From NCBI GenBank assembly GCA_036265435.1, contig DATAPB010000115.1, forward strand, positions 1-16,197: a stretch of DNA of 16,197 nucleotides, read 5' to 3'. Of the stretch, positions 6,756 through 14,056 are shown piece by piece (position 1 is the first letter of the stretch; the number at the start of each line of letters is the position of its first letter). This DNA comes from DASUPK01 sp036265435 (GTDB taxonomy: Bacteria > Actinomycetota > Thermoleophilia > Solirubrobacterales > 70-9). The translations under genes and the position numbers were made by a program. The notes under the pieces are model-generated. The model saw nothing but the letters and a program-made list of their open reading frames with translations. It searched no databases and had not been told where the DNA came from.

Positions 6756-7724
6756 CTAGTGAGACAGGTGCGCCCGCGGGTGGGCCTTGAAGTACGCCTC
6801 CTTGAGCTCCTCGCCCGATAGGTGCGTGTACAGCTGCGTCGTCGAGAGGTCGGCGTGGCCGAGCATCTCCTGGACCGAGCGCAGGTCGCAGCCGCCACTG
6901 AGGAGGTGGGTGGCGAAGGAGTGCCGCAGCGTGTGCGGGCTCATCCGATCGCCGAGACCCGCGGACTCGGCGTGGCGCAGCACGATCTTGTAGAGCCCCT
7001 GCCGGGTCAGCGGTCCACCTCGGAAATTGAGGAACAGCTTGCGCTCCTCCGGTGTGTTCACGAGCTTCGGCCGGCCCGAGCGCAGATATACCCGTACAGC
7101 CGCGATCGCCTTGGCGCCGACAGGCACCAGCCGCTCCTTCGATCCCTTGCCCATCGCCCGCACGATCCCGTGCTCAGTGTCGACGTCGGAGATCTCCAGC
7201 GAGATGGTCTCCGAGGCCCGGAGCCCCGACGCGTACATCAACTCCAGCAGGGCGCGATCACGCACTGCCGTCGGGTCGTCGCCGCGCGGCTGTGCCAACA
7301 GGCGCTGTACCTCCGCGTAGCTGAGGACCTCGGGCAGCTTTCGCCCGCGCCGGGGCGTCTCCAGCCGAGCAGCCGGGTCGTCATCGATCGTCTCCTCACG
7401 CCGGAGGTGTCGGTAGAAGGAGCGAAGGCAGGCGGCCTTGCGGTGAACGGTGGCGGTCGAGGCGGGCGGCCGGCCGTTGCCGTCGCCCTTCGCGAGATCG
7501 GCCAGAAAGTCCGAGAGATCGCCGGGCTCGGCGCTGGTGGCTTCCCGACCCCGCTCGGCGAGAAAGCGGCCGAACTGGAGCAGGTCCGTCCGGTACGCGG
7601 CCAGCGTGTTGCGCGACAGCCCCCGCTCGAACTCCAGGTGCCCGAGGAAATCCAGCACCAGCGCCTCGTAGCGCTCGGATGGTTTTGGGTCCGCCGGTTT
7701 GTCCGGCGGCGCAATCGTGGCCAT
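6756..7724 (-). CDS. xerD: Site-specific tyrosine recombinase XerD
   Basis: XerD, usually paired with XerC, resolves chromosome dimers at dif during division. The 322-residue protein has the N-terminal core-binding domain (about 20-108, with FLGHLEFERGLSRNTLAAYR) and the C-terminal catalytic domain. All active-site residues are present: R169 (GLRASE), K193 (MGKGSKERLVP), H264 and R267 (HTLRHSFATH), H290 (LGHADLSTTQ) and nucleophile Y299 (LYTH). It has an N-terminal extension of about 15 proline- and charge-rich residues. A GGGGAAG element eight bases before ATG 7724 supports the start. The order NUDIX then xerD matches the mycobacterial locus, which argues for XerD rather than XerC or an integrase, and no att-like repeats are visible nearby. 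A strong hairpin lies just inside the coding start (see 7691-7709). mutM follows after 11 bases. Confidence 0.94.
   Translation of the reverse strand: MATIAPPDKPADPKPSERYEALVLDFLGHLEFERGLSRNTLAAYRTDLLQFGRFLAERGREATSAEPGDLSDFLADLAKGDGNGRPPASTATVHRKAACLRSFYRHLRREETIDDDPAARLETPRRGRKLPEVLSYAEVQRLLAQPRGDDPTAVRDRALLELMYASGLRASETISLEISDVDTEHGIVRAMGKGSKERLVPVGAKAIAAVRVYLRSGRPKLVNTPEERKLFLNFRGGPLTRQGLYKIVLRHAESAGLGDRMSPHTLRHSFATHLLSGGCDLRSVQEMLGHADLSTTQLYTHLSGEELKEAYFKAHPRAHLSH
7691..7709 (-). repeat. Perfect 7-bp GC hairpin inside the 5' end of xerD
   Basis: CCGCCGG and CCGGCGG are perfect complements around a five-base loop, giving an all-GC stem located about 16-34 bases into the xerD message (codons about 6-12). 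It could slow initiation or ribosome progress at the start of xerD. There is no T-run after it, so it is not an intrinsic terminator. It may merely reflect proline/alanine coding in GC-rich DNA. Confidence 0.4.
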
Positions 7725-7761
7725 GCCAAGTACTTCCCCGGCGACGCGCCGGTCCCTGCCT

Positions 7762-8310
7762 CTAGATCAGGTCCCTGAGCATCAGCAGGCCGATCAGGGA
7801 CTCGGCGTCCTCACAGCGGCGGATGGCGGTATCGAGATCGTCGAGCGGGAACTCGACGATCTCGATCCGCTCGTCGGTCAACCGCCGCTCCGGCGTGTCA
7901 TAGAGCTCCGTCGCGAGGAACAGCCATACCCGCTCGTTGGTGAAGCCGGGACTCGTGTAGAACGACTTGAGCTCGCGCCAGTCCCCGGCGGACTTGCCGA
8001 TCTCCTCGCCGAGCTCCCGCTGCGCGCACTCCAGCGGGGTCTCCCCCTCCACGTCCATCTTCCCCGCCGGCAGCTCCAGCAGAGCCGGGTCCTCGACCGC
8101 CTCGCGGGGCTGCTCGACCAGATACACGGACCGGCCGTCGTGCGGAATCACGCAGACCGCCCCGGGATGGACAACCACCTCCCGAGTCGCCCGGCTCCCA
8201 TCCGCGTACTGAAAGGTCTCCCTGCGCACCGAGAAGATCTCCCCGCGGTAGACGAGCTTGCTCCCCTCCTTCTTGAGGCGGTCGTCGTCCGAACGGCTCT
8301 GGTCGTTCAC
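7762..8310 (-). CDS. NUDIX hydrolase, ADP-ribose pyrophosphatase type
   Basis: A 182-residue NUDIX enzyme of the ADP-ribose pyrophosphatase group, which splits ADP-ribose and similar nucleoside diphosphate derivatives to AMP plus sugar phosphate. The Nudix box starts at G83 (LPAGKMDVEGE) and continues to the metal-binding RELGEEIG at 98-105 (R98, E99, E102, E103). The loop between the first G and E has one more residue than the textbook Gx5E, as I recall for actinobacterial Rv1700-type enzymes. SPGFTNERVWLFLA (120-133) is the usual ADP-ribose-recognition strand region. The GTG start at 8310 overlaps the DUF3866 stop (GTGA), indicating translational coupling. The xerD start is 37 bases further on. 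Gene order (NUDIX before xerD) supports equivalence to Rv1700. Exact substrate is inferred from the family only. Confidence 0.92.
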   Translation of the reverse strand: MNDQSRSDDDRLKKEGSKLVYRGEIFSVRRETFQYADGSRATREVVVHPGAVCVIPHDGRSVYLVEQPREAVEDPALLELPAGKMDVEGETPLECAQRELGEEIGKSAGDWRELKSFYTSPGFTNERVWLFLATELYDTPERRLTDERIEIVEFPLDDLDTAIRRCEDAESLIGLLMLRDLI

Positions 8311-9329
8311 GCCGCCTCCTCGACCAATGCGGCGGCCCCGAGCCCGTCCCCGGCGGCGAGCGCGGCCGCGAAGAAGAGGGGATCGTCACGGAGCGACCGG
8401 CCCATGTGGGTCGCCGGCAGGCCGTTGGCCGCGTACTCGTCGAGCGCCACCTCCCGGATCCACACCTCGTGCCGGTCGCCGCAGGCCTCCCGCAGTTCCG
8501 CGAGAGTCTCGTCGTCGCCCGCGGGTGCGGGGACGCGAACGGAGCCGAGCAACATAGCGAGCACCGTCTCGGTGTGATGGCTCAGGCCGCGGTGCCGCTC
8601 CCGCGGATCGGCGCTCGACATTCGCGCGGCGAGCAGCGTCTCGAGCTCGAGGGCGAGGGAGGCATGCACATTGTCCAAGGCCGCCATCCCGCCGTGCCCC
8701 AGCGTGGTGGCCGAGCCGCCGATGCCCGGGCCGGGGCCGACGACGGCCGCGTCCCAGCCGAGCGGCCCGGTCCCCGCCCGAAGCGCGCCGATCACCGAGA
8801 TCGCCTCGCTCCCGCCACCGTAGGCCGGCGCCGCGGTGACGTGATCGCAGAGCAGCCCGCGGCGCCGGAGCTGAGCGACGTCGGCCGACAGAGAGCCCGG
8901 CAGGGCACCGCCCGCGGTCTGGACGTAGCCGACGCGGAGCCCGCCAGCGACGCGCGCGGCAGCCCATGCCACGGGTGCGAGCTGGCCATGGAGCGAGATG
9001 ACGAGGACCGGAATCGGGCGACCGGCTCCCCGATCCGCGAGAGCCTCGACCGGCTCCACCGGATGCTGCAGGGACGAATAGTTGAGCTTCATCGCGGCCG
9101 CCTCGGTCGCTCCCTCGGAATCGAGCCCCCGAGTGAGGTTGACGTGCACGACATCGAAACCGCCCGAGCCGAGACCCCGATCCAGGGCCTCGACGTTGAC
9201 GATCACCTCGTCGCCGTCGCGCACCTCTCCGACCAGCGCGCGGTCGGCCCAGGCAGGCCTTTCCCGATCGCCGACTCGCACCACCAGCGGGTCGGCGCCG
9301 GTGACCACGCCCCTACGCAGCTTCAGCAT
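8307..9329 (-). CDS. DUF3866 family protein, function unknown
   Basis: A 340-residue protein that I recognise as DUF3866 from its pattern; no biochemical role is known to me. It starts with a probable small beta domain (1-65: LRRGVVTGADPLVVRVG). Next come the motifs KLNYSSLQHPVEPVE (81-95), ISLHGQLAPV (111-120), GYVQTAGGALPG (134-145) and the glycine-rich GPGPGIGGSATTLGHGGM (198-215). SHHT (250-253) offers possible metal or acid-base histidines. No signal peptide or clear membrane segment is seen, so it is probably cytoplasmic. ATG 9329 overlaps the end of the M20 peptidase gene by 17 bases, and the GGAG directly abutting it is closer than ideal. Its stop overlaps the NUDIX start, so it is embedded in the same co-translated run. 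Function could relate to nucleotide or sugar metabolism by neighbourhood, but that is only a guess. Confidence 0.82.
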   Translation of the reverse strand: MLKLRRGVVTGADPLVVRVGDRERPAWADRALVGEVRDGDEVIVNVEALDRGLGSGGFDVVHVNLTRGLDSEGATEAAAMKLNYSSLQHPVEPVEALADRGAGRPIPVLVISLHGQLAPVAWAAARVAGGLRVGYVQTAGGALPGSLSADVAQLRRRGLLCDHVTAAPAYGGGSEAISVIGALRAGTGPLGWDAAVVGPGPGIGGSATTLGHGGMAALDNVHASLALELETLLAARMSSADPRERHRGLSHHTETVLAMLLGSVRVPAPAGDDETLAELREACGDRHEVWIREVALDEYAANGLPATHMGRSLRDDPLFFAAALAAGDGLGAAALVEEAA

Positions 9330-10416
9330 CTCCGACCAGCCCGACCGCCGTCTGGCAAACGCGCAGCATCTCGACGATGGCGTCCTCGGTGACCCGCTCA
9401 TCCGGGGTGTGGTTCGCCTCGGTCCCGTTCGCAAGCAGGACCGCGTCGTATCCGGATGCCACCAGCGCGTTCGCATCGCTGCCACCCCCCGTCGAGACCA
9501 GCTCCGGCTCGTAACCGGAAGAGCGCAGCGCCTCCGAGGCGATCCCCACCGCCTCGGACTTCGGATCCAGCCGGTAGCCCCGGAACATCTCAGTCACCTG
9601 GGCATCGACGTCGCAGCCGTTCTGGCTCGCCCCCCAGGTGCAGGCGTCGACCATCTCCCCGATGGTCGCGGACGCCCGCTCCCCGTCGACGCAGCGGGCC
9701 TCGCCCAGGATGCGGCAGTGGCCGGCCACGACATTGGACGCCGTGCCACCTTCGATCATCCCGACGTTCGCGGTGGTCTCCTCGTCGAGACGCCCCAGCT
9801 CCATCTCAGCGACCGCGACCGCCGCCGCGCTGATCGCGCTGTGGCCGTCCTCAGGGTTGATGCCCGCATGGGCCTCCCGGCCGGTGAACTCCGCGATTAG
9901 CTGCTTGTGGGTCGGCGCCGCCACGATCACCTCGCCGATCGGGCTCGCATGATCGAGCACGTAGCCGAACGGCGCCCGGAGCGACGCGATCTCGAGCTCC
10001 TTCGCCCCGCGGAGCCCGTCCTCCTCGGCCACGGTGAAGATCAGCTCGAGGCCAACCGGAGCGGGCGCCGTCACCTGGCGCGCCGCGAGCTCCATCAGCA
10101 CTGTCACGGCCGCCTTGTTGTCGGCACCGAGGATCGTGTCCCCCGCGCTCCTGAAGGCCCGGTTCTCCCGGCTCACCTCGATCGGCCCGTCGTGCGGCAC
10201 CGTGTCGAGGTGCGCGAAGAACGAGAGCCAGCGCTCACCCCGGCCCGGGACCCTCGCGATCAGGTTGCCGGCGCCGGCGTGCGCGGGCGTTGCCGAGGCA
10301 TCCTCGGCGACGTCCACGCTCAGGTGCCGCAGCTCGTCGAGGACGGCGTCCGCCACCTCCCGCTCCTCGCCCGTGGGACTGGCGATCTCGCAGAGGCGGG
10401 CGAAGCGGTCGAGCAT
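9313..10416 (-). CDS. M20 family zinc metallopeptidase (peptidase T-like)
   Basis: A cytoplasmic M20 aminopeptidase of the peptidase T/YqjE-like group, which trims short peptides using two zinc ions. Length is 367 residues, normal for the group. Zinc and catalytic residues are visible: H69 and D71 (FAHLDTVP), bridging D99 (ILGADNKAA), catalytic E131 with E132 (TVAEEDGLRG), D155 (VLDHAS) and H336 (EANHTPDE). The dimerisation or lid domain lies at about 170-280 (REAHAGINPEDGHSAI). The start ATG 10416 is chosen because of a strong GGAGGA seven bases upstream; a GTG at 10440 in the same frame lacks such a site. The gene faces away from the DUF2182 gene across 189 bases. It is the first gene of the minus-strand block that runs through DUF3866, NUDIX and xerD. 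Substrate could be a tripeptide, but this is not proven. Confidence 0.92.
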   Translation of the reverse strand: MLDRFARLCEIASPTGEEREVADAVLDELRHLSVDVAEDASATPAHAGAGNLIARVPGRGERWLSFFAHLDTVPHDGPIEVSRENRAFRSAGDTILGADNKAAVTVLMELAARQVTAPAPVGLELIFTVAEEDGLRGAKELEIASLRAPFGYVLDHASPIGEVIVAAPTHKQLIAEFTGREAHAGINPEDGHSAISAAAVAVAEMELGRLDEETTANVGMIEGGTASNVVAGHCRILGEARCVDGERASATIGEMVDACTWGASQNGCDVDAQVTEMFRGYRLDPKSEAVGIASEALRSSGYEPELVSTGGGSDANALVASGYDAVLLANGTEANHTPDERVTEDAIVEMLRVCQTAVGLVGDAEAA

Positions 10417-10423
10417 CCGCTGG

Positions 10424-10429
10424 TCCTCC
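10424..10429 (-). promoter_or_regulatory. Strong ribosome binding site of the M20 peptidase gene
   Basis: On the minus strand the sequence is GGAGGA, seven bases before ATG 10416. It is the best Shine-Dalgarno match noted in the window and decides the start of the M20 peptidase over the upstream in-frame GTG at 10440. Confidence 0.75.
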
Positions 10430-10440
10430 GGCGAAGTCAC

Positions 10441-10467
10441 GGCGAGCAGGCTACGCGTCCGCTCGCC
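10441..10467. repeat. Inverted repeat upstream of the M20 peptidase gene
   Basis: GGCGAGC and GCTCGCC are perfect complements (7+7) around a 13-base loop. The repeat begins 25 bases upstream of the peptidase ATG, where it could be an operator or a leader hairpin affecting the ribosome site. No protein partner can be named, and chance is possible in GC-rich DNA. Confidence 0.35.
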
Positions 10468-10605
10468 TGAGCGGCGCCGCGCTGATAGAAGGGGGCCATC
10501 GCGCGGCGGCCCGCCCAGCACGAGCCCCACCTTGCCCACCCGACAAGTGCTCCGTCGAGCGCTTGGGAGGGGAGGGCCCTCGTCGTACTGGCTACGGTGT
10601 AGGCG

Positions 10606-11583
10606 ATGGAGTCCGCGGCACTGAGGAGAGTCCCGCAGCTTTCGAACGCGGTGCAGCTCGGGCTCATCTTCGGCCTCATCCTGCTCGCCGCAGTCGCCTG
10701 GGCGGTGACTGGAGATCGGATGGACGGCATGGATGCCGGCCCCGGGACTGACCTCGGCGGGCTCGGCTTTTGGGTCACGGCGTGGGTGGTGATGATGGCC
10801 GCGATGATGTTCCCCTCCATCGCGCCGATGGTGGTCATGCACGCGCGGCTGGAGGAGGGAAAGCGCGAAAAGGGCGAGTCCACCAGTGGGACGACCGCGC
10901 TCTTCGTCAGCGGCTACCTGATCACCTGGGCTGCGGCGGGACTGGTCAGCTACGCGATCTTCGCGGTCGGACGCGCTCTGGACATCGGCTTCCTGGCCTG
11001 GGACCGCGGCGGCCCCTACGTGGCCGGAGCCGTGATCGTCGCCGCGGGTATCTACCAGCTCACCCCGATGAAGGACGCGTGCCTGCGGCGCTGCCGAAGC
11101 CCGCTGGGATTCCTGCTCACGGCCTGGAAACCCGGCCGCCTCGGGTCGCTCCAGATGGGAATCGAGCACGGCGGGTGGTGCGTCGGCTGCTGCTGGGGGC
11201 TGATGGCGGCGCTCTTCGCCGTCGGGGTGATGAGCATCGGCTGGATGGTCATGGTCGCCGCGCTGATCGCGATCGAGAAGCTGCTGCCCTGGAAGGCCAT
11301 CGCCAACCGGGGCATCGCGGTTCTGCTCGTCGTCCTCGGAATCGGCGTCGCCTTCTTCGCCGCCGACGTTCCTGGCCTGACGCTCCCCGACTCTCCCGAG
11401 GCCCAGGCGGCTATGGAGAACATGGGCATGGACGGCGGCTCGATGAACGACGATTCCATGCCGATGCAGGACCAGGGCAAGTCGATGCAGGACCAGATGC
11501 CGAGCAAGGACGGCTCGATGCAGGGCAAGATGCCGACGCGCACGGAGCCGATGCCGCAGGGCGGCTCGATGGGGATGAAGTAG
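10606..11583 (+). CDS. DUF2182 predicted metal-binding membrane protein with Met-rich tail
   Basis: A 325-residue inner-membrane protein of the DUF2182 (COG5486) family, annotated as predicted metal-binding but of unknown function. About six hydrophobic segments are visible (near 15-34, 55-78, 97-121, 136-152, 194-222, 236-253). Family motifs are WVVMMAAMMFPSIAPMV (60-76), YQLTPMKDACLRRCRSP (150-166, with C159 and C163) and EHGGWCVGCCWGLM (187-200, with C192, C195, C196). The C-terminus adds a hydrophilic tail (about 254-325) with 13 methionines in the last 56 residues, in short units such as MGMDGGSM, SMPMQDQ and GGSMGMK. This resembles methionine-rich Cu(I)-binding stretches in copper-handling proteins, so copper is a fair hypothesis. 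ATG 10606 has only a weak ribosome site. It is followed after eight bases by the methyltransferase gene and is divergent from the peptidase gene. Confidence 0.87.
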   Translation: MESAALRRVPQLSNAVQLGLIFGLILLAAVAWAVTGDRMDGMDAGPGTDLGGLGFWVTAWVVMMAAMMFPSIAPMVVMHARLEEGKREKGESTSGTTALFVSGYLITWAAAGLVSYAIFAVGRALDIGFLAWDRGGPYVAGAVIVAAGIYQLTPMKDACLRRCRSPLGFLLTAWKPGRLGSLQMGIEHGGWCVGCCWGLMAALFAVGVMSIGWMVMVAALIAIEKLLPWKAIANRGIAVLLVVLGIGVAFFAADVPGLTLPDSPEAQAAMENMGMDGGSMNDDSMPMQDQGKSMQDQMPSKDGSMQGKMPTRTEPMPQGGSMGMK

Positions 11584-11591
11584 CCGGACCG

Positions 11592-12362
11592 ATGCCGCAA
11601 AATCAGGCGAGCGAGGAGCACCGCGAGACCGTCCGCCGCGAGTTCTCCAAGCAGGCCTCCAACTTCGAGGCGTCGCGCTCGCTGTTCCGCGACGGCGGAA
11701 TCCTCGGCTGGATCGCCGCACACATCGACGTTCCTGCCGGTGCCCGGATCCTCGACGTCGCCGGAGGGACGGGCCAGCTCGGCCGGCACCTCGCAGAGGA
11801 CGGCGCAACCGCCGTGATCGTCGATCTCACGGATGCGATGCTCGCCGCCGGACTCGTCTCGGTCCAGGCGGAGGGACGCGACGACATCGTGTTCGTCCGC
11901 GGCGACGCCATCGACCTCCCCTTCCCTGAGGAACAGTTCGACGTCGTGGTCAGCCGATTCGCCCTGCACCACATGGACGACCCCGCCGCCGCGATCGCCG
12001 AAATGGCCCGCGTCTGCCGTCCCGGCGGGTCGGTGACGCTGATCGACATGGTGGCGGGCGGCCCCCGTCACGACGAGCTCGAGCGCCTTCGCGATCCGAG
12101 CCACACCCGCGCCCTCCCGGAGGAGGAGCTCCGTGCCCTGTTCACCGCGGCCGGACGCGAGACCGGCAGCGACGCGGAGTGGGAACAGCCGATGCCCGTC
12201 GAGCCCTGGCTCGATCAGGCGGAGACGGGCGACACCGCAAGAGCCGAGATCCGCGGCGCCCTCGAAGAGGAGGCAGGCGGCGGCACTCCGACCGGCCTTC
12301 GCGCGGCGCGCACCGATGACGGCCTCACCATCACGCAGCGCTGGCTACTGATCGGCGGCTAG
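11592..12362 (+). CDS. Class I SAM-dependent methyltransferase (Methyltransf_11 type)
   Basis: A 256-residue S-adenosylmethionine-dependent methyltransferase of the UbiE/Methyltransf_11 type. Motif I is ILDVAGGTGQLGRHLA (53-68), the acidic residue ending strand 2 is D78 (VIVDLT), the region before strand 4 contains GDAIDLPFPEEQFDVVVSR (104-122), and the post-I motif ends in FALHHMDDP. The N-terminal FSKQASNFEASR is the usual cap. The acceptor could be a small molecule or quinone; nothing identifies it. ATG 11592 lies eight bases after the DUF2182 stop, so the two probably form an operon. Its stop codon shares the palindrome CTAG with the pyrG stop on the other strand, so the two convergent genes overlap by four bases. 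The frame is open far upstream through the DUF2182 gene, but homology begins only at this ATG. Confidence 0.9.
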   Translation: MPQNQASEEHRETVRREFSKQASNFEASRSLFRDGGILGWIAAHIDVPAGARILDVAGGTGQLGRHLAEDGATAVIVDLTDAMLAAGLVSVQAEGRDDIVFVRGDAIDLPFPEEQFDVVVSRFALHHMDDPAAAIAEMARVCRPGGSVTLIDMVAGGPRHDELERLRDPSHTRALPEEELRALFTAAGRETGSDAEWEQPMPVEPWLDQAETGDTARAEIRGALEEEAGGGTPTGLRAARTDDGLTITQRWLLIGG

Positions 12363-14056
12363 GCCGAGCGCCGGACCGTGACGTCCTCGGCGGCCTCGGC
12401 GTCGGCCTCGGCTTCTGCGGCAGATTCGACCTCGGCCGGACGCTCGGCGGCGCGCTTGGCCGCTGCGCCGACGAAGTCGCGGAAGAGGGGCTCCGGGCGG
12501 GTGGGCCTGGAGTTGAACTCCGGGTGGAACTGCGACGCGACGAAGAACGGGTGGTCAGGCAGCTCGATGATCTCGACCAGCCGGTCGTCGGGAGAGGTCC
12601 CGCTCGCGACGAGGCCCTCGTCCTCGAGCCGGCGGCGGAGCATGTTGTTGACCTCATAGCGATGACGGTGCCGCTTGTAGATGACGGCTTCGCCGAAGAT
12701 CTCCCGCGCCTGAGTGTCCTCGTGGAGCTTCACTGGATCGGCGCCCAGCCGCATGGTGCCGCCCAGGTCCGAGACTTCCTTCTGCTCCGGCAGCAGATCG
12801 ACCACCGGATACGGCGTCTCGGGGTCGAACTCGGCGGAGTTGGCTCCGTCCATGCCGGCGACGTGGCGAGCGAACTCGACGACCGCGATCTGCATCCCGA
12901 GGCAGATCCCGAGGTAGGGAATGCCGTTCTCACGCGCGATCCGCGCGGCCTCGACCTTGCCCTCGATACCGCGCTCGCCGAAGCCGCCCGGGATCAGGAT
13001 CCCGTCGACGTCGTCGAGCTGCGATTCCTCGATGTCCTCGGCGGAGACCAGCTCCGTCTCGACCTCCACCCCGTGCGCCCAACCACCGTGGGTGAGCGCC
13101 TCGATCACCGACTTGTAGGCGTCCTCGAGCTGGACGTACTTGCCGACCAGCGCGATCTTGACCTTGCGCTCGCGCGAGCCGTCGGCACGCTTGATCAGCT
13201 GCTCCCACTCGCCCAGGTCGGGTGCCGGGGCATCGATCCCGAAGTGGTCGAGGATCTGATCGTCCATGCCCTCCGCGCGCAGGACGAGGGGCACCTTGTA
13301 GACGTTGTCCACGTCCCGCGCCGAGATCACCGCTTCCTCCGGAAGGCTTGCGAAGAGGGCGATCTTGCGGCGGATTTCGCGGTCGAGCCCCTGCTCGGAG
13401 CGACAGAGCAGAGCGTGGGGCTGAATCCCGATCCGGCGCAGCTCGTTGACCGAGTGCTGCGTCGGCTTCGTCTTCATCTCGCCGGCGTGCCCGACATAGG
13501 GGACGAGCGTCAGGTGGACGAACATGCAGCGCTTCGGGCCGAGGTCGGTGTAGAGCTGACGAATCGCCTCTAGGAAGGGCAGCGACTCGATGTCGCCGAC
13601 CGTCCCGCCGATCTCGGTGATCACGAAGTCGACGGCCTGCGACTCGGCGACGATCAGGACGCGGTTCTTGATCTCGTCGGTTATGTGCGGGATCACCTGA
13701 ACGGTCGCGCCGAGGTAATCGCCGCGCCGCTCCCGCCTGATCACCGAGTTGTAGACGCCGCCCGCGGTGAAGTTCGAGGCCCGCGAGGTGTTCTCGTCGG
13801 TGAAGCGCTCGTAGTGACCGAGGTCGAGGTCCGTCTCGGCCCCGTCCTCGGTGACGAAGACCTCGCCGTGTTGAAACGGGCTCATCGTCCCCGGGTCGAC
13901 GTTGATGTAGGGGTCGAGCTTCTGCAGCTGGACCCGGAAGCCGCGCGAGACGAGAAGTCGACCGAGTGAGGCGGAGGCGATGCCCTTGCCGAGAGACGAG
14001 ACGACACCGCCTGTCACGAACAGAAATCGGGTGTCGGCGGGCTCCGGTTGGCTCAA
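12359..14056 (-). CDS. pyrG: CTP synthase PyrG
   Basis: CTP synthase aminates UTP to CTP using glutamine and ATP. The 565-residue protein has the N-terminal synthetase domain with the P-loop GGVVSSLGKGIASASLG (16-32, K24) and the DPYINVDPGTMSPFQHGEVF (48-67) and ITEIGGTVGDIES (146-158) motifs. The C-terminal glutamine amidotransferase follows, with oxyanion GGFGERG (357-363), nucleophile C385 (GICLGMQ) and H511 plus E513 (HPEF). A tail of about 35 residues rich in alanine and glutamate (531-565) extends beyond the usual end and looks disordered. The start is TTG at 14056, overlapping the stop of the MraY-like gene as TTGA. It is chosen because it places the P-loop at the family-typical distance and no closer ATG exists. 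The gene follows steA and the MraY-like gene, matching the actinobacterial recN-steA-x-pyrG order. Confidence 0.96.
   Translation of the reverse strand: MSQPEPADTRFLFVTGGVVSSLGKGIASASLGRLLVSRGFRVQLQKLDPYINVDPGTMSPFQHGEVFVTEDGAETDLDLGHYERFTDENTSRASNFTAGGVYNSVIRRERRGDYLGATVQVIPHITDEIKNRVLIVAESQAVDFVITEIGGTVGDIESLPFLEAIRQLYTDLGPKRCMFVHLTLVPYVGHAGEMKTKPTQHSVNELRRIGIQPHALLCRSEQGLDREIRRKIALFASLPEEAVISARDVDNVYKVPLVLRAEGMDDQILDHFGIDAPAPDLGEWEQLIKRADGSRERKVKIALVGKYVQLEDAYKSVIEALTHGGWAHGVEVETELVSAEDIEESQLDDVDGILIPGGFGERGIEGKVEAARIARENGIPYLGICLGMQIAVVEFARHVAGMDGANSAEFDPETPYPVVDLLPEQKEVSDLGGTMRLGADPVKLHEDTQAREIFGEAVIYKRHRHRYEVNNMLRRRLEDEGLVASGTSPDDRLVEIIELPDHPFFVASQFHPEFNSRPTRPEPLFRDFVGAAAKRAAERPAEVESAAEAEADAEAAEDVTVRRSA

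Larger units (their letters stand above)
10417..10605. promoter_or_regulatory. Divergent M20 peptidase / DUF2182 intergenic region
   Basis: These 189 bases are the largest non-coding gap and should hold the promoter for the peptidase-to-recO block (minus) and that for DUF2182-methyltransferase (plus). I see no convincing sigma-70 boxes on either strand. Structure present: a perfect inverted repeat at 10441-10467, a 10-base palindrome GCGGCGCCGC at 10471-10480, and an imperfect repeat AAGTGCT-N6-AGCGCTT at 10545-10564. The region contains no open frame that looks real. Confidence 0.5.

Noticed and set aside
6756..7724. XerD as the integrase of a mobile element
   Set aside because: No att repeats, tRNA or phage genes are nearby, and the gene sits in the conserved NUDIX-xerD chromosomal context.
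10770..11591. Upstream extension of the methyltransferase frame through the DUF2182 gene (possible fusion)
   Set aside because: The sequence is low-complexity shadow of the DUF2182 gene; methyltransferase homology begins at ATG 11592.
10417..11808. Upstream extension of the M20 peptidase frame (more than 450 extra codons) antisense to the DUF2182 gene
   Set aside because: The extension is His/Arg/Asp-rich with no domain, and the peptidase has a strong ribosome site and normal N-terminus at 10416.
12524..13573. 349-codon plus-strand open frame opposite pyrG
   Set aside because: Leu/Asp/Val-rich shadow of a strongly conserved essential gene, with no own motifs.
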